Part shown: positions 9,286-18,229 of the stretch, piece after piece
How positions within the stretch are numbered: position 1 is the first letter of the stretch
Layout: the number at the start of each line of letters is the position of its first letter
From: Acidobacteriota bacterium
Lineage (GTDB): Bacteria > Acidobacteriota > Vicinamibacteria > Fen-336
Direction: 5' to 3'
NCBI GenBank assembly: GCA_003223555.1
Contig: QHVM01000017.1
Location: 24,177-88,176, forward strand
DNA: 64,000 bases
Notes under the pieces: model-generated
Databases searched by the model: none
Seen by the model: the letters and a program-made list of their open reading frames with translations, nothing else
What the model was told of the DNA's origin: nothing
Program-made: the position numbers and the translations under genes

Positions 9286-10257
9286 TCATCCGCTGAGGCA
9301 CTGGACCCGCAGGGCGGTCAGGAGGCGTTGCAGGTCGGGGGGCAGCGGGCTCTCGAAGAGGACCCGCTCGCCGGTGGCCGGATGGGTGAAGGCCAGCCGC
9401 GCGGCGTGGAGCGCCGGACGGTCGAGAGCTTCCAGCGCCGCGCGCGCCTGGGGCCGGCGCGACGCGGGCCGGCGCCGGCCGCCGTAGACGGGATCGCCGG
9501 CCACCGGATGGCCCAGAGCCGCCAGGTGGACGCGGATCTGGTGCGTGCGGCCGGTGGCGATGCGGACCCGAAGCAGCGCGGCGCCATCCAGCGCTTCCAC
9601 GAGCCGATAGGTCGATCGGGCCGCGCGGCCGCGGGGGGCGCGGACGGACATCCGCTTGCGGTGCAGCGGATCGCGGCCGATGGGGACCTCGATCGAGCCT
9701 TCGACCGCGCGAGGTTGCCCGAGCACGACCGCCAGGTACTCCTTCTCGACGCTCCGGCCCGCGAACTGCCGCGAGAGGGCCATGTGTGTCGCGTCGTCCT
9801 TGGCCACCACCAGCAGGCCCGAGGTCCCGCGGTCCAGCCGGTGGACGATTCCCGGCCGGAGGACGCCGCCGACGCCGGACAGGTCTCGCACCCGGTGGAG
9901 CAGCGCGTTCACGAGCGTGCCCGAAGACCGGCCGGCCCCCGGATGCACCACCAGCCCCGCCGGCTTGTCGACGACCAGCAGGTGGGAGTCCTCGTGAACG
10001 ACGGTCAGCGGGATGTCTTCCGGCCGCGGGATCGCCGGCGTGGGCGCGGGCAGGCGGAAGGAAACGGACTGGCCGCGCTTCAGCCTCAGCGAAGGCCGGG
10101 CCGGACGGCCGTCCACCCGGACGTGGCCGGCGGCGATGACCGCCTGGAGCCGGGCGCGGCTCAGCCCGGGCAGCGAGCGCGCCAGCCAGCGGTCGAGGCG
10201 CTCGCCGGCGCCGGCCTCGTCCACGGCGAGGTCCCGCGCGTCGGCCTCGGCGGTCAC
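9286..10257 (-). CDS. rluD: RluA-family pseudouridine synthase (RluD-like)
   Basis: N-terminal S4 domain; HRLDRGTSGLLVVAKDDATH catalytic motif; RTHQIRVHLAALGHPVAGDPVYG. Confidence 0.93.
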   Translation of the reverse strand: MTAEADARDLAVDEAGAGERLDRWLARSLPGLSRARLQAVIAAGHVRVDGRPARPSLRLKRGQSVSFRLPAPTPAIPRPEDIPLTVVHEDSHLLVVDKPAGLVVHPGAGRSSGTLVNALLHRVRDLSGVGGVLRPGIVHRLDRGTSGLLVVAKDDATHMALSRQFAGRSVEKEYLAVVLGQPRAVEGSIEVPIGRDPLHRKRMSVRAPRGRAARSTYRLVEALDGAALLRVRIATGRTHQIRVHLAALGHPVAGDPVYGGRRRPASRRPQARAALEALDRPALHAARLAFTHPATGERVLFESPLPPDLQRLLTALRVQCLSG

Positions 10258-10264
10258 GGCAGGG

Positions 10265-11014
10265 TCAGGAGGTGGCGGCGGCGGCCGGGGGCTGCTCCTT
10301 GCGGAGCACGTAGGGATAGAGGAACAGGACCGCCAGCACCATGAGGATGGCGATGAACTGCGAGGTCGAGAGCCAGCCGCCGAGCACCATCCCGCGGGCG
10401 GCGTCGCCGCGGTAGAACTCGATGACGAAGCGGGCGACGGCGTAGAGGAAGACGTAGGCCAGCGCCACCTGGCCGTCGAAGCGCTTCCGGCCCCAGAGCC
10501 AGCTCAGGAAGATGAAGATGGCCAGGGTGGCCAGCGACTCGTAGAGCTGGGTGGGGTGCAGGGGGGTGTCGAGGGGCGTCCCCACCTGCCGGGTCGCGTA
10601 CACGTCGTGGAAGGTCACCGCCCACGGGACGTCGGCGGGACGGCCGTAGCAGCAGCCGGCCGCGAAGCAGCCCAGCCGTCCGATGGACTGGCCGATCGCC
10701 ACCCCGGGCGCCAGGACGTCGGCCGTGCGCCATCCGTCCAGGTGGTGCCGCCGGGCGAACCACCACGCCACCGGGAAGGCGCCGAGCAGGCCGCCGTAGA
10801 AGACACCGCCGCTCTGCAGCAGGCCGAAGATCTCGCCCGCGTGCTTCGAGTAGTAGGGCCACTCGACGACCAGGAGGAGGAGCTTCGCCCCCACCAGGCC
10901 CCCGATGAGCACGTAGACGGCCATGTCGGTGATGAGCGTGCCGTCGAGCCCGGCCTTCTTCGCCCGCAGGCTGACGACCCACAGCCCGGCCAGGAAGGCG
11001 AGGGCCAGCAGCAC
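10265..11014 (-). CDS. lgt: prolipoprotein diacylglyceryl transferase (start ambiguous; N-terminus appears short)
   Basis: HTYGVLLALAFLAG, GVFYGGLLGAFPVAWWFARRH, APGVAIGQSIGRLGCFAAGCCYGRP, HPTQLYESL. Confidence 0.9.
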   Translation of the reverse strand: MLLALAFLAGLWVVSLRAKKAGLDGTLITDMAVYVLIGGLVGAKLLLLVVEWPYYSKHAGEIFGLLQSGGVFYGGLLGAFPVAWWFARRHHLDGWRTADVLAPGVAIGQSIGRLGCFAAGCCYGRPADVPWAVTFHDVYATRQVGTPLDTPLHPTQLYESLATLAIFIFLSWLWGRKRFDGQVALAYVFLYAVARFVIEFYRGDAARGMVLGGWLSTSQFIAILMVLAVLFLYPYVLRKEQPPAAAATS

Positions 11015-11039
11015 GCCATAGGTGTGGAGCGGGGTACAT

Positions 11040-11639
11040 CTACTCCGACCGTCCGGCGGAGGATGTCGCGACCTGGGGCGGGCCGGCTTCGCCGGAGCTG
11101 CGCTCCAGCGTCGGCGGGCCCGGCTCGACGCGGGGAGCCTGCGGTGTCTCGCCCGCCTGGGGCTGGCGGAGGATGTCGGCGACGAGGAGGACGACGCCGA
11201 CGCTGATCGCCGAGTCGGCGACGTTGAAGGCCGGCCAATGGTGGGCGCCCCAGTACGCGTCGACGAAGTCGATGACGTAGCCGAGGCGGGCGCGGTCGAG
11301 AAGGTTGCCGAGCGCTCCGCCCATGATGAGGGCCAGCGCGGTCTGGGGGAGGCGGTTCCGGGCGGGCAGCCGCCAGGCGTAGGCGGCGATGGCGCCCAGG
11401 GCGGCCAGGCTCACGACCGCGAACAGCAGCGACTGGTACGGAAGGTCGGCCTCGGAGAGGATCCCGAACGCGGCCCCGCGGTTCTGCACGTAAGTCAGGC
11501 GGAGCACGCCGTCGACGAGGAGGCGGCTCTCGTGCAGGCTCATCAGGCGGTCGACGAGCATCTTCGTGACCTGGTCGAGCGCGACCACCAGGGCGGCCAC
11601 GACGACGTAGAAGGCGCGGCGCGGCCCCGCGGGCTTCAC
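11040..11639 (-). CDS. lspA: lipoprotein signal peptidase (signal peptidase II)
   Basis: Motifs NRGAAFGIL, GGALGNLLDRARLGYVIDFVD, FNVADSAISVGVVLL; GTG start overlaps ileS stop. Confidence 0.93.
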   Translation of the reverse strand: MKPAGPRRAFYVVVAALVVALDQVTKMLVDRLMSLHESRLLVDGVLRLTYVQNRGAAFGILSEADLPYQSLLFAVVSLAALGAIAAYAWRLPARNRLPQTALALIMGGALGNLLDRARLGYVIDFVDAYWGAHHWPAFNVADSAISVGVVLLVADILRQPQAGETPQAPRVEPGPPTLERSSGEAGPPQVATSSAGRSE

Positions 11640-14461
11640 CGGACCTCCCGCCCCGCCAGCACCGCGTCGCACCGCTCGCACACGCCGGGATGGGCGAGGC
11701 GGCCGACGTTCTCGGAGTACGTCCAGCAGCGCTCGCACTTGCGCCCGGGCGCCCGCGAGACGCTCACCGCCACGGCGCCCTCGGCTTCGCCCAGCTCGAC
11801 GCGGCTCACGATGAAGAGGTTGGCCAGGTTGCCGGGGAAAGCCGGACCCTTCTCCTCGTAGGCCCGTAGCCGGGCGAGCGTCGATCGAGGGGCGGCGATC
11901 CTCACCTTCGCTTCGAGACTGGAGCCGATCTGCTTGGTCGCGCGGGCCAGCTCGAGCTGCTTCAGGACCTCGTCCCTCACCGGGAAGAGCCTCTCCGACC
12001 AGTCGAGGACCACCCCATGGTCCGCCCCCGGCGCCTTCGCGGGGAAGACCTGCTCGTGGACCGACCCCTCGGATCCGGGGACGAAGGACCAGACCTCGTC
12101 CGCGGTGAAGGGCAGGATCGGCGCGACGAGGCGGGTCAGGTCCGACGCGATCCGGCAAAGAACCGTCTGGGCGGACCGGCGGCGCACGCCGGACGCCGAA
12201 TCGCAGTACAGCCTGTCCTTGAGGACGTCCAGGTAGACCGATGAGATGCCGGCGCAGTAGTCGATGAGCTCGTGGTAGACGATGTGGTACTCGTTGCCTT
12301 GGTAGGCGTCGAGGACGCGGTCCTTGAACATCGTGTGGTTCATCAAGGCGTACTCGTCGATCTCCTCGAGCCGGTCCTCCGGCACCGCGTCCCGGAGGGG
12401 GTCGAAGTCGTAGAGGTTCGAGAGCAGGTAGCGGCACGTGTTGCGCACCTTCCGGTACGCCTCGGCCACCCGCTTGATCATCTCGTCGGAGAAGGGCATG
12501 TCATCGCGATAGTCGACCATGCTCACCCACAGCCGCAGGATCTCGGCCCCGTAGGTGTTGATGAGCTTCTGGGTGTCCACGTCGTTGCCCAGGCTCTTGG
12601 AGATCTTCTTGCCCTCCGCGTCCACCGTGAAGCCGTGGGTGATGACCTGCCGGTACGGAGCCCGGCCGCGAGTGGCCACCGCGATCAGCAGGGAGGAATG
12701 GAACCAGCCCCGATGCTGGTCGCTGCCTTCCAGGTACACGTCCGCCGGCCAGCCCAGGCCGCGCTGCTGGAGGACGGCGGCGTGGGAGGAGCCGGAGTCG
12801 AACCACACGTCGAGGATGTCCCGCTCCTTCTCGAAGTCCTCGCCGTCGCACGACGGGCACCGCGTGCCGGGCGGCAGCAGCTCGGGCGCCTCCCGCTCGT
12901 ACCACGCGTCGGCGCTCTGCTTCTCGAAGACGTCGGCCACGCGCCGCGCGGCCGCGCCGGTGAGGAACGGCGTCCGGCAGCCGCGGCAGTAGAAGGCGGG
13001 GATGGGCACGCCCCACAGCCTCTGGCGCGAGATGCACCAGTCGGGGCGGGTCGCGATCATGTTGCGGATCCGCTCCTGGCCCCAGGCCGGGTACCACTCG
13101 ACCCCGTCCACCGCCTTCAGGGCCTGCTCGCGGAAGCCCTTCTCGTCGAGGGCGATGAACCACTGCTCGGTGGCCCGGAAGATGATCGGGTTCTTGCAGC
13201 GCCAGCAGATCGGATAGGAGTGCCTCTCCTTGCCGGAGGAGAGCAGCGCCCCGCGCTCGTCCAGGTGCCGGACGATCGCCGGGTTGGCGTCGAAGACCTT
13301 CTGCCCGGCGAAGCCCTCCACCTCGGGCAGGAAGCGGCCGGCCTCGTTCACCGGGCAATAGATGTCGAGGCCGTAGCGCACGCCGGTCAGGTAGTCGTCC
13401 CAGCCGTGGCCGGGAGCGGTGTGCACGACGCCGGTGCCGGCGTCGAGGGTGACGTAGTCGCCGAGCACCCCGGGAGAGTCGCGGTCGATCCAGGGGTGGC
13501 GGAAGCGGAGCCCTTCCAGCTCGGCGCCCCTCACGACGGCCAGCGGAGCGCCAAGGCGGGGCCCGTTCCACCTCGCCACCGACGCCTCCTTGAGGCCGGT
13601 CGCGAGCAGGTACACCTCCGGCGATCCCTCGACCGGATAGAAGCCGTACTCCAGCTCGGGATGGAAGGCCAGGGCGAGGTTGGCCGGAAGCGTCCACGGC
13701 GTCGTCGTCCAGATGACCGCCCAGACCTTCGTCCCCTTCAGCGCCGGGTAGCGCTGCGCGAGCCGGTCGTGCTCGGCGGGCGCGAGCGGGAAGCGCACGT
13801 CGATCGACGGGCTGACGTGGTGCTCGTCGTACTCCACCTCCGCCTCGGCGAGGGCGGTGCGGTCGGAGATGCACCAGTGGACGGACTTCTTGGCTTTGTA
13901 CACGAGGCCCTTGTCCACGAACTCGGCCAGCTCGCGCAGGATGGTCGCCTGGTAGGACGGGTTCATCGTCAGGTACGGCTCGTCCCATTCGCCCAGGATC
14001 CCCAGCCGCTCGAACTCGGCGCGCTGGATGGCCACGAACTTCTCGGCATAGGCCCGGCAGGCCCGGCGGAAGGCCACCGGCGTCATGTCCTTCTTCTTCG
14101 TACCCAGCTCCCGGTCCACCTGCAGCTCGATCGGCAACCCGTGGCAGTCCCACCCGGGAACATAGGGCGCGTCGCGGCCGGCCATGGCGTGGCTGCGCAC
14201 GACGACGTCCTTCAGGATCTTGTTGAGCACGGTGCCGAGGTGGATGTGGCCGTTGGCGTAGGGCGGCCCGTCGTGGAGGACGAAGATGGGATCGCCCCGG
14301 TGCGCCGCCCGGACCCGGCCGTAGAGGTCTTCCGCCTTCCACTGCGCGAGCCTCCGCGGCTCCGACTGGGGCAGGTTCGCCTTCATCGGGAAGTCCGTGC
14401 GGGGGAGGTTGAGGGTGGACTTGAGGTCTTCCGCGGTCGTCAAAACAACCCAGCCTAACAT
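11636..14461 (-). CDS. ileS: isoleucyl-tRNA synthetase
   Basis: PYANGHIHLGTVLNKILKD (HIGH-type motif), KKISKSLGND (KMSKS-type), C-terminal zinc motif CERCWTYSENVG...CERCDAVL. Confidence 0.97.
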   Translation of the reverse strand: MLGWVVLTTAEDLKSTLNLPRTDFPMKANLPQSEPRRLAQWKAEDLYGRVRAAHRGDPIFVLHDGPPYANGHIHLGTVLNKILKDVVVRSHAMAGRDAPYVPGWDCHGLPIELQVDRELGTKKKDMTPVAFRRACRAYAEKFVAIQRAEFERLGILGEWDEPYLTMNPSYQATILRELAEFVDKGLVYKAKKSVHWCISDRTALAEAEVEYDEHHVSPSIDVRFPLAPAEHDRLAQRYPALKGTKVWAVIWTTTPWTLPANLALAFHPELEYGFYPVEGSPEVYLLATGLKEASVARWNGPRLGAPLAVVRGAELEGLRFRHPWIDRDSPGVLGDYVTLDAGTGVVHTAPGHGWDDYLTGVRYGLDIYCPVNEAGRFLPEVEGFAGQKVFDANPAIVRHLDERGALLSSGKERHSYPICWRCKNPIIFRATEQWFIALDEKGFREQALKAVDGVEWYPAWGQERIRNMIATRPDWCISRQRLWGVPIPAFYCRGCRTPFLTGAAARRVADVFEKQSADAWYEREAPELLPPGTRCPSCDGEDFEKERDILDVWFDSGSSHAAVLQQRGLGWPADVYLEGSDQHRGWFHSSLLIAVATRGRAPYRQVITHGFTVDAEGKKISKSLGNDVDTQKLINTYGAEILRLWVSMVDYRDDMPFSDEMIKRVAEAYRKVRNTCRYLLSNLYDFDPLRDAVPEDRLEEIDEYALMNHTMFKDRVLDAYQGNEYHIVYHELIDYCAGISSVYLDVLKDRLYCDSASGVRRRSAQTVLCRIASDLTRLVAPILPFTADEVWSFVPGSEGSVHEQVFPAKAPGADHGVVLDWSERLFPVRDEVLKQLELARATKQIGSSLEAKVRIAAPRSTLARLRAYEEKGPAFPGNLANLFIVSRVELGEAEGAVAVSVSRAPGRKCERCWTYSENVGRLAHPGVCERCDAVLAGREVR

Positions 14462-14559
14462 GCTCGCGGAAAACCCGTCAAATCAGCGCGCTAGCGACCT
14501 TTTTTGGACCTGGCGTGGCCGGGCTTCGGCTAGAATCGGCCCAAAAGGAGCCTATCCCG

Positions 14560-14754
14560 ATGAGAAGATCCCGCGTCCTGCCGGCCCTCGTCCTGGCCAC
14601 CTTGACCATGCTCGTCGCTTGCACCAAGGGCGACGAGTGCGACAAGTGCAGCAGCGACAAGGACTGCAAGGAGGGCTTCTTCTGCTCCGAGTTCAACGAC
14701 GGCAGCCACCGCTGCGGCTCCGGCGTCGGCGCGACGACCTGCCGCGTTCGTTAG
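14560..14754 (+). CDS. small cysteine-rich lipoprotein
   Basis: Signal peptide with lipobox TMLVAC; CTKGDECDKCSSDKDCKEGFFCSEFNDGSHRCGSGVGATTC; AAAAGGAG ribosome-binding site upstream. Confidence 0.7.
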   Translation: MRRSRVLPALVLATLTMLVACTKGDECDKCSSDKDCKEGFFCSEFNDGSHRCGSGVGATTCRVR

Positions 14755-14770
14755 GGCGTGTTCCCGATGC

Positions 14771-15625
14771 TCAGCGCTCGGGCTGGGCGGGCGCCATGCG
14801 CACGCCCGCGCCCACGATCGGGACGCGCGGCTGCAGCCCGCCGGTGGGGAGCAGCAGCGCGAGGCCGGCGCCGATCATTCCCACCACGACCGTGTAGATG
14901 GGCCAGAACACCAGCTGCGGCAGCAGGGTGAGGTAGAAGAGCTGTGCGAAGCTGCCGGAGGCGAACTCGTACCAGCGTGCGCTCAGCGGGTTCTTTACGT
15001 AGACCAGGGCGGACACGTCGTAGTGGGAGCCGAGGTGCCAGGCCGTGGCGAGCACGGACAGCAGGGCCACCAGGCCCCGCACCACCAGGCCGTAGACGAG
15101 GAGGGCTCCCGCCACGGCTCCCAGGCCGCGCCCTTCCTTCCTCGCGCTGACGGCGAAGAACGCGCCCACGATCGGGGCGAGCCACGTGACGCCCATGGGC
15201 CGCGTCCAGCTCGCGGGCGCGGCGGCCTTTTCCAGCGCGAACCGCGCCACGGTCACGAGCAGGCTCAGCGCGATCGCGGCGGCCATCCACCGCCTGCCCA
15301 GCCGGCCCGCGGCCCGGTCGCTCACGGCCAGGCCGGCCGTCCCCAGCAGGAGGCACACCCCGGTCATGACGTAATAGCGCAAGCTGGCCGAGGCCGAGGC
15401 CTGCTCGGTGACGTAGGCGGGACCGAGGATCACGACCGCGGTCGTCGAGGCCTCCCGGTGGCCCTCGGCGCGGAGGGCCCAGAGGAGGAACAGCACGCCC
15501 AGGGCGCTCGTCAGCAGGGCCAGCCCGCGCCGCCAGGGCCCCGGCAGGCGTCCCCACCACAACACGGCGGCGGCCGCGGCGGACACGCCGGCCAGCGTGA
15601 CGATCCGGTCCAGCAAGAGTGGCAC
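14771..15625 (-). CDS. hypothetical integral membrane protein
   Basis: About eight hydrophobic segments; start moved to the GTG giving VPLLLDRIVTLAGVSAAA. Confidence 0.65.
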   Translation of the reverse strand: MPLLLDRIVTLAGVSAAAAAVLWWGRLPGPWRRGLALLTSALGVLFLLWALRAEGHREASTTAVVILGPAYVTEQASASASLRYYVMTGVCLLLGTAGLAVSDRAAGRLGRRWMAAAIALSLLVTVARFALEKAAAPASWTRPMGVTWLAPIVGAFFAVSARKEGRGLGAVAGALLVYGLVVRGLVALLSVLATAWHLGSHYDVSALVYVKNPLSARWYEFASGSFAQLFYLTLLPQLVFWPIYTVVVGMIGAGLALLLPTGGLQPRVPIVGAGVRMAPAQPER

Positions 15626-15778
15626 GCGGGGAGTATACACGTCCCTCGACAGACCACGGAAAGCTCCATCGACCCCGCCGAACGCCTTCCTCACGACCGC
15701 CGCCTACGCGATCAAGGGAACGCCTTACCATGAAGAGGTGTCGCGTCGCCTGAAGGGCCGGAGGCCGATGGGCCGACC

Positions 15779-16738
15779 GTGCCGGGTGCGTGCGTGAGCG
15801 GCGAAGCGAGGGCCGCCGCTCTCGAGCCGCGGCTGTCGTGGGTCGGCTGGTGCTGCTCGTACTGCTCGGCCCCGCTGGAGGTCCACGCCCACGGCCTCTT
15901 CTGCCGCGCCGAAGGCCGCTGGTTCGCCACCCTGGACGGCGTCCACCGCCTGCTGCCCGAGGACCGCCGGCGCGAGCTGGCCCCGGCGGTGGAGATGTAC
16001 CAGCGAGTGCGGCGCGACGATGGCTGGCGCGCGCACCCCGGGCTGCCGGAAGTGCCGCGCGGCGATCGGCATGCGGCCGTCTGGCGCCAGCGCTCGGCGC
16101 GCTTCGAGCAGGCCGTCTCTCTCGTGCGCGCGCGACTGGGTCCGGGACCCTGGCGGGTGCTCGACGTCGGCGCGGGTTGCTGCTGGGCCTCCGCCCGGCT
16201 GCTCCGGGCGGGCCACCGCACGGCCGCGGTGGACGTGAGCCTCGACGCGGAGGACGGCCTGCGCGCGGCGCCGCTGCTCGTCCCGTCCGGCTGCGTGCTG
16301 GAGCGGGCCGAGGCGGACATGGAGGCGATCCCGATCGAGCCCGCCGCGTTCGACCTCGTCCTCGCCGCGGCTTCGCTGCACCACGCCCCGCGTCCGGGCC
16401 GGACCCTGATCGAGCTGCGGCGGGTCACCCGCCGCGACGGGTTGCTCCTCGTCCTCGACTCGCCGGTGTACCGCCGCCGGCCGGACGGCGAGGCCATGGT
16501 CGCCGCGCGGATGCGCGCCCAGGCGCGCCGGTACGGGGTGGCGATGGACCGCGAGCGCCAGTCCGGCTACCTGGTGCGGGACGAGCTGCCCGACCTGTTC
16601 CGCTCGACCGGCTGGTCGCTCGAGGTGCACGGCTGGCCCGGTCCGTTCCGTGAATGGGCGCGCGACATGGTCGAGATCCCGCGCCGCGGCCGGCGCACCG
16701 CCCGCTTCCCGATCCTGCTCGCCCGGCGCGATGGCTAG
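15779..16738 (+). CDS. class I SAM-dependent methyltransferase with N-terminal zinc-ribbon-like segment
   Basis: CCSYCSAPLEVHAHGLFCRAEGRWF (Trm112-like), WRVLDVGAGCCWASARLLRAGH motif I, AAFDLVLAAASLHHAPRPG. Confidence 0.8.
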   Translation: MPGACVSGEARAAALEPRLSWVGWCCSYCSAPLEVHAHGLFCRAEGRWFATLDGVHRLLPEDRRRELAPAVEMYQRVRRDDGWRAHPGLPEVPRGDRHAAVWRQRSARFEQAVSLVRARLGPGPWRVLDVGAGCCWASARLLRAGHRTAAVDVSLDAEDGLRAAPLLVPSGCVLERAEADMEAIPIEPAAFDLVLAAASLHHAPRPGRTLIELRRVTRRDGLLLVLDSPVYRRRPDGEAMVAARMRAQARRYGVAMDRERQSGYLVRDELPDLFRSTGWSLEVHGWPGPFREWARDMVEIPRRGRRTARFPILLARRDG

Positions 16739-17507
16739 CGGGCCGGCGGTCGAGGCGTTCGACCGCGAAGCGGAGGACTACGACCGCGACTTCGGCCGCA
16801 ACCCGGCCGGCCTGCTCTTCCGGCACGCGTTCCAGGAGGCGCTGCGGCGGCTCCTCGCCCCGGGCGACCGCGTGCTCGACCTGGGCTGCGGCACCGGCGA
16901 CGACGCGCTCTTCCTGGCCGGCCTCGGCATGGACGTCCTCGGCATCGATCCGTCGCCGGCGATGATCGCCCGCGCCCGGGCCAAGGCCGCCGAGCGCGGA
17001 GCGGCGGCCGCCCGGGCGCGGTTCGAGGTGGAGCGCGCGGAGGACGCCGGCGATCTGGCCGGGCCGTACGACGCCGCCTACTCGAACTTCGGGGCGCTCA
17101 ACTGCGCCGACCTGGAACGCGTCGGTGACGGGCTCGGCCGAGCGCTCCGCCCGGGCGCGCCGGTCATGCTCTGCCTCTTCGGCCGGCGGCCGCTGCCCGC
17201 GATGCTGGAGCGCGGCCTCACCGGCCGCGCCGGTGTGCGCCCGCGCAGCCAGACGCGCGTCGGCGGAATGCCGTTCCCGGTCACGTACCCGACCCGCAGC
17301 CAGGTCAGGCGCCTCCTGGGCCCGGCCTTCGAGTGGCGCAAGGCCTGGGCCCTCGGCGTCATCGTGCCCGGGCCGGGCCACGCGGATTGGGCCTTCCGCC
17401 ACCCGCAGGCCTTCGGCCTCCTGGCGGCGATCGAGGGCCTCGTTCACGCCTGGCCGGTGGTGCGGGACCTCGGCGACCATCTCGTCCTCGAGGGCCGACG
17501 CCGTTGA
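16731..17507 (+). CDS. class I SAM-dependent methyltransferase
   Basis: DRVLDLGCGTGDDALFLAGLGMDVLGIDPSPAMIARARAKA; ATG overlaps preceding gene. Confidence 0.88.
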   Translation: MASGPAVEAFDREAEDYDRDFGRNPAGLLFRHAFQEALRRLLAPGDRVLDLGCGTGDDALFLAGLGMDVLGIDPSPAMIARARAKAAERGAAAARARFEVERAEDAGDLAGPYDAAYSNFGALNCADLERVGDGLGRALRPGAPVMLCLFGRRPLPAMLERGLTGRAGVRPRSQTRVGGMPFPVTYPTRSQVRRLLGPAFEWRKAWALGVIVPGPGHADWAFRHPQAFGLLAAIEGLVHAWPVVRDLGDHLVLEGRRR

Positions 17508-17686
17508 GGTCCACGCCGCGCTTGCCGATAGGCGACCGGGGCCTGTGGGAGCGCGCAGCTCGCCGCGCAGGCGAGCGGCCCGCCGGGGCCGCGAACGTCG
17601 GATGATATAATCCGCGGTCCGGCCGCCGGGGCGGGGACGGCACGGGTAGGGGATTCACTGCCGCGCGGGCGCGGACGAAAGCGGGG

Positions 17687-18226
17687 ATGCAGGACCTCAT
17701 CGACATCCTGAAGGCCATGGCCAGCAAGAAGGAGGAGATCGCCAATCCCCTCGAGCTGTTCCTGGACATGGCCGAGCGGGTGGTCAAGCGCGTCTCGGCC
17801 GAGTTCGGGGCGAAGACCGACGAGGTGGCCATCCTGGTCCTCACTTCGGACCGCAAGCACCTGCGCTTCGCCGCCCCCCGCAAGTTCGCCGACCTCGGCA
17901 CGATCCCCGTCAGCAAGCGAGACTCGATCGCGGTCAACGTGCTGGCCCGCAAGTCGGGCGAGGCGATGAACAACGTGCCCATGGTCAAGCACGTCTCGTT
18001 CTTCGAGAGCGTCAAGATCCGCGACCGCGCGGTGCCCATCCAGAAGATGATCACCGTCCCCATCCTCCTCCAGGGCGAGGCGGTGGGGGTGGCGCAGGTC
18101 AGCCGCAAGGGCGACACGCCCGCCCAGGCGGGACCCGACTTCACCAGCGCGGACGTCAGCAAGGCTCAGGACCTCTTCGCCCGGATCTCGCCCTACCTGG
18201 TCGAGGCCCGTCCCGAGAGGTTCTGA
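17687..18226 (+). CDS. GAF-domain-like protein
   Basis: ATG-initiated 179 aa; pattern of a GAF domain (FLDMAERVVKRVSAEFGAKTDEVAILVL...ITVPILLQGEAVGVAQVSRKG). Confidence 0.7.
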   Translation: MQDLIDILKAMASKKEEIANPLELFLDMAERVVKRVSAEFGAKTDEVAILVLTSDRKHLRFAAPRKFADLGTIPVSKRDSIAVNVLARKSGEAMNNVPMVKHVSFFESVKIRDRAVPIQKMITVPILLQGEAVGVAQVSRKGDTPAQAGPDFTSADVSKAQDLFARISPYLVEARPERF

Positions 18227-18229
18227 AGG

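Noticed and set aside
12272-14458. 728-aa plus-strand ORF opposite ileS
   Set aside because: Shadow ORF of a clear isoleucyl-tRNA synthetase
17601-17612. TATAAT box upstream of the GAF-domain gene
   Set aside because: Perfect hexamer but no recognisable -35 element; too weak to list as a promoter
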